DNA of 64,000 nt from Streptomyces sp. A0958 (GTDB taxonomy: Bacteria > Actinomycetota > Actinomycetes > Streptomycetales > Streptomycetaceae): positions 48,157-112,156 of the forward strand of contig NZ_SSBK01000023.1 of NCBI RefSeq assembly GCF_004795035.1, written 5' to 3'. Below, piece after piece: positions 62,906 through 64,000 of the stretch. The notes under the pieces were generated by a model. That model was not told where the DNA came from, did no database searches, and saw nothing but the letters and a program-made list of their open reading frames with translations. How positions within the stretch are numbered: position 1 is the stretch's first letter; each line of letters starts with the position of its first letter. The position numbers and the translations under genes are program-made.

Positions 62906-63219
62906 GCGGAGGCGAAACGGGATTGGCCCGGCGGCAGCCACGGGGCGGCCACGGGCGGCCACGGGCGGCCGCCGGCCACCGCAGCCACCGGCCACCGGCC
63001 CTCGGCAGCCACCGCCCCCCGGCAGCGGAGCACCGGTGGCTGCCGTGTCGGCGGTCGGTGGTCGCCCGTGGCTGCCGCCGGACAGTCCCTAGCCGTATCA
63101 GGGCACTCCCGGGCGCGCCCGCCCTTCCGGTCCGGGGCCGGAATGCGATCGTGGAGCGGCGGGTTCGTACCGTCGACAGCACGTGAGCGGTAACAGCACT
63201 GAGAGCGGATGGCCTTCAC
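62906..63219. other. Hairpin-rich gap after the alpha-xylosidase
   Basis: Contains a large inverted-repeat structure: CCGGCGGCAGCCACGGG (62928-62944) pairs with CCCGTGGCTGCCGCCGG (63065-63081), and inside it CGGCAGCCACCG (63003-63014) pairs with CGGTGGCTGCCG (63034-63045). Short GGCCACCG- and GCGGCCAC-type direct repeats fill the rest. The inner hairpin could terminate transcription. No gene is seen. Confidence 0.6.
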
Positions 63220-63864
63220 ATGGGCGAGCTGATCCTGATCCGGCACGGTGAGACCGAGTGGTCCCGCAACGGACGGCACACGAGCCACACCGACCTGCCC
63301 CTGACCCTCCTCGGTGAACGGCAGGCCCGGGCCCTCGCGCCGCTGCTCGCGGACCGCGCCATCGCGCTCACCCTGGTCAGCCCCTTGGTCCGGGCCCGGC
63401 GCACCGCCGAACTCGCCGGGCTCACCGCGCCCCGCGTCACCCCCGAGCTGCGCGAGTGGGACTACGGCGGCTACGAGGGCATCACCACGGAGGAGATCCA
63501 CCGCGGCCGCCCCGGCTGGAACCTCTGGACGGACGGGGTCGCCGCCGGCCCCGCGGCCCACCCCGGCGAAACCCCGGCGGAGGTCGGCGACCGGGCCGAC
63601 CGGGTGCTGGCCGAGGTCGCGGAGGCCGCCGGGTGGGCCGGTGACGAGGACATCGCGCTCGTCGCCCACTCCCACTTCCTGCGCGTCCTGACGGCCCGCT
63701 ACCTCGGCCTGACCCCGGCCGAGGGCACGCTCTTCCAGCTCGCGACGGGTGCCGTGTCCCGCCTCGGCACGGAGCACGGCCATCCGGTGATCACCGCATG
63801 GAACCTCACGCTGCCCGAGAGCCTGTTCCCGGCAGCGGTCCCGGAGCCCCCCGAACGCGCCTGA
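63220..63864 (+). CDS. Histidine phosphatase (phosphoglycerate-mutase-like)
   Basis: 214 residues from ATG 63220. The catalytic N-terminal motif LILIRHGETEW supplies the phospho-accepting His; LVSPLVRARRTAELAG, LREWDYGGYEGITTEEI and the second His in LVAHSHFLRVLTARYLGL are all present. Members dephosphorylate small phosphate esters; the substrate cannot be read from sequence. Appears monocistronic. Confidence 0.9.
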   Translation: MGELILIRHGETEWSRNGRHTSHTDLPLTLLGERQARALAPLLADRAIALTLVSPLVRARRTAELAGLTAPRVTPELREWDYGGYEGITTEEIHRGRPGWNLWTDGVAAGPAAHPGETPAEVGDRADRVLAEVAEAAGWAGDEDIALVAHSHFLRVLTARYLGLTPAEGTLFQLATGAVSRLGTEHGHPVITAWNLTLPESLFPAAVPEPPERA

Positions 63865-63951
63865 GGGCCTAGAAGCAACGCCGTTCAGTTAGGCGTGGAG
63901 GTCGTTCGTCAAGGCTGGTGAACGAGGCAGCGGAGCTGCTGTAGAAGAGGA

Positions 63952-64000
63952 ATGTCACTCCAAGACATCCTCACCACAGGAGCTCCGCTGTTGGAACAGG
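63952..64000 (+). CDS. Unidentified gene, first codons only
   Basis: ATG 63952 opens a frame MSLQDILTTGAPLLEQ still open at the window end. GAGGA touches the start codon, an unusual spacing. CAGCGGAGCT (63928-63937) and AGCTCCGCTG (63981-63990) are perfect inverted repeats bracketing the start, so an mRNA hairpin could hide it. This is reminiscent of insertion-sequence transposase starts, but nothing here identifies the product. Confidence 0.3.
   Translation, partial: MSLQDILTTGAPLLEQ

Overview
The window is chromosomal DNA of a Streptomyces-type actinobacterium. It is very GC-rich, uses GTG starts often, and carries actinobacterial gene forms: a ModB-ModC fusion, CobI-CobJ and CbiE-CbiT fusions, XRE/DUF5753 regulators, and an HTH-MurA-like gene beside acnA. 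No rRNA, tRNA or CRISPR array was seen.

Layout. 1-2.9 kb: molybdate uptake (modBC fusion, running off the left edge, and the lipoprotein modA). 3.0-14.4 kb: an aerobic-type cobalamin (B12) corrin-ring cluster in divergent and convergent blocks (cobL, cobM, cbiD, cobK, cobIJ, cobH, cobG, cobN), with a cobalamin riboswitch ahead of cobN. 14.4-21.3 kb: secreted proteins (an L,D-transpeptidase, a choice-of-anchor A/SpaA surface protein, a lectin/beta-helix protein and a GH18-lectin chitinase). 21.3-22.5 kb: a decayed XRE/DUF5753 regulator and its small partner.

22.6-47.4 kb: an integrated island of about 24.8 kb bounded by an 18-bp direct repeat. The right copy is the 3' end of the HTH-MurA-like gene, so that gene's end is the likely integration site. 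Both ends also carry paired 11-bp-period AAAGTCCCAG sites and inverted TTGACCTGCAT sites. The cargo looks like anti-phage defence. One minus-strand block has a Ser/Thr kinase, a SNF2/DrmD-like helicase and a very large Eco57I/PglX-like adenine methylase. A second block has a small GntR regulator, a 2361-residue DEAD helicase/zinc-finger/DUF1998-like protein with a nuclease-like C-terminus, and a UvrD helicase with a RelE-like N-terminus. A plus-strand set of four small genes lies between the blocks. A DUF262/AlbA_2 gene near the right end is broken. The combination resembles DISARM but lacks DrmC and has fused or added parts, so it is the best candidate here for an undescribed system.

47.4-64 kb: core genome again. 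It holds the HTH-MurA-like gene and acnA, which share an 18-bp operator-like sequence, and acnA also has an iron-box candidate. Three tandem VCBS/FG-GAP secreted paralogues, a GlsB-type membrane protein, and a sugar-uptake locus follow. The sugar locus pairs an ABC transporter and GH1 beta-glucosidase with a divergent GH31 alpha-xylosidase around a LacI-type palindrome, probably for xyloglucan-like oligosaccharides. The window ends with a histidine phosphatase and the first codons of an unidentified gene.

Starts given here were chosen from ribosome-binding sites, overlaps and signal peptides. All family calls come from reading motifs; no searches were run.
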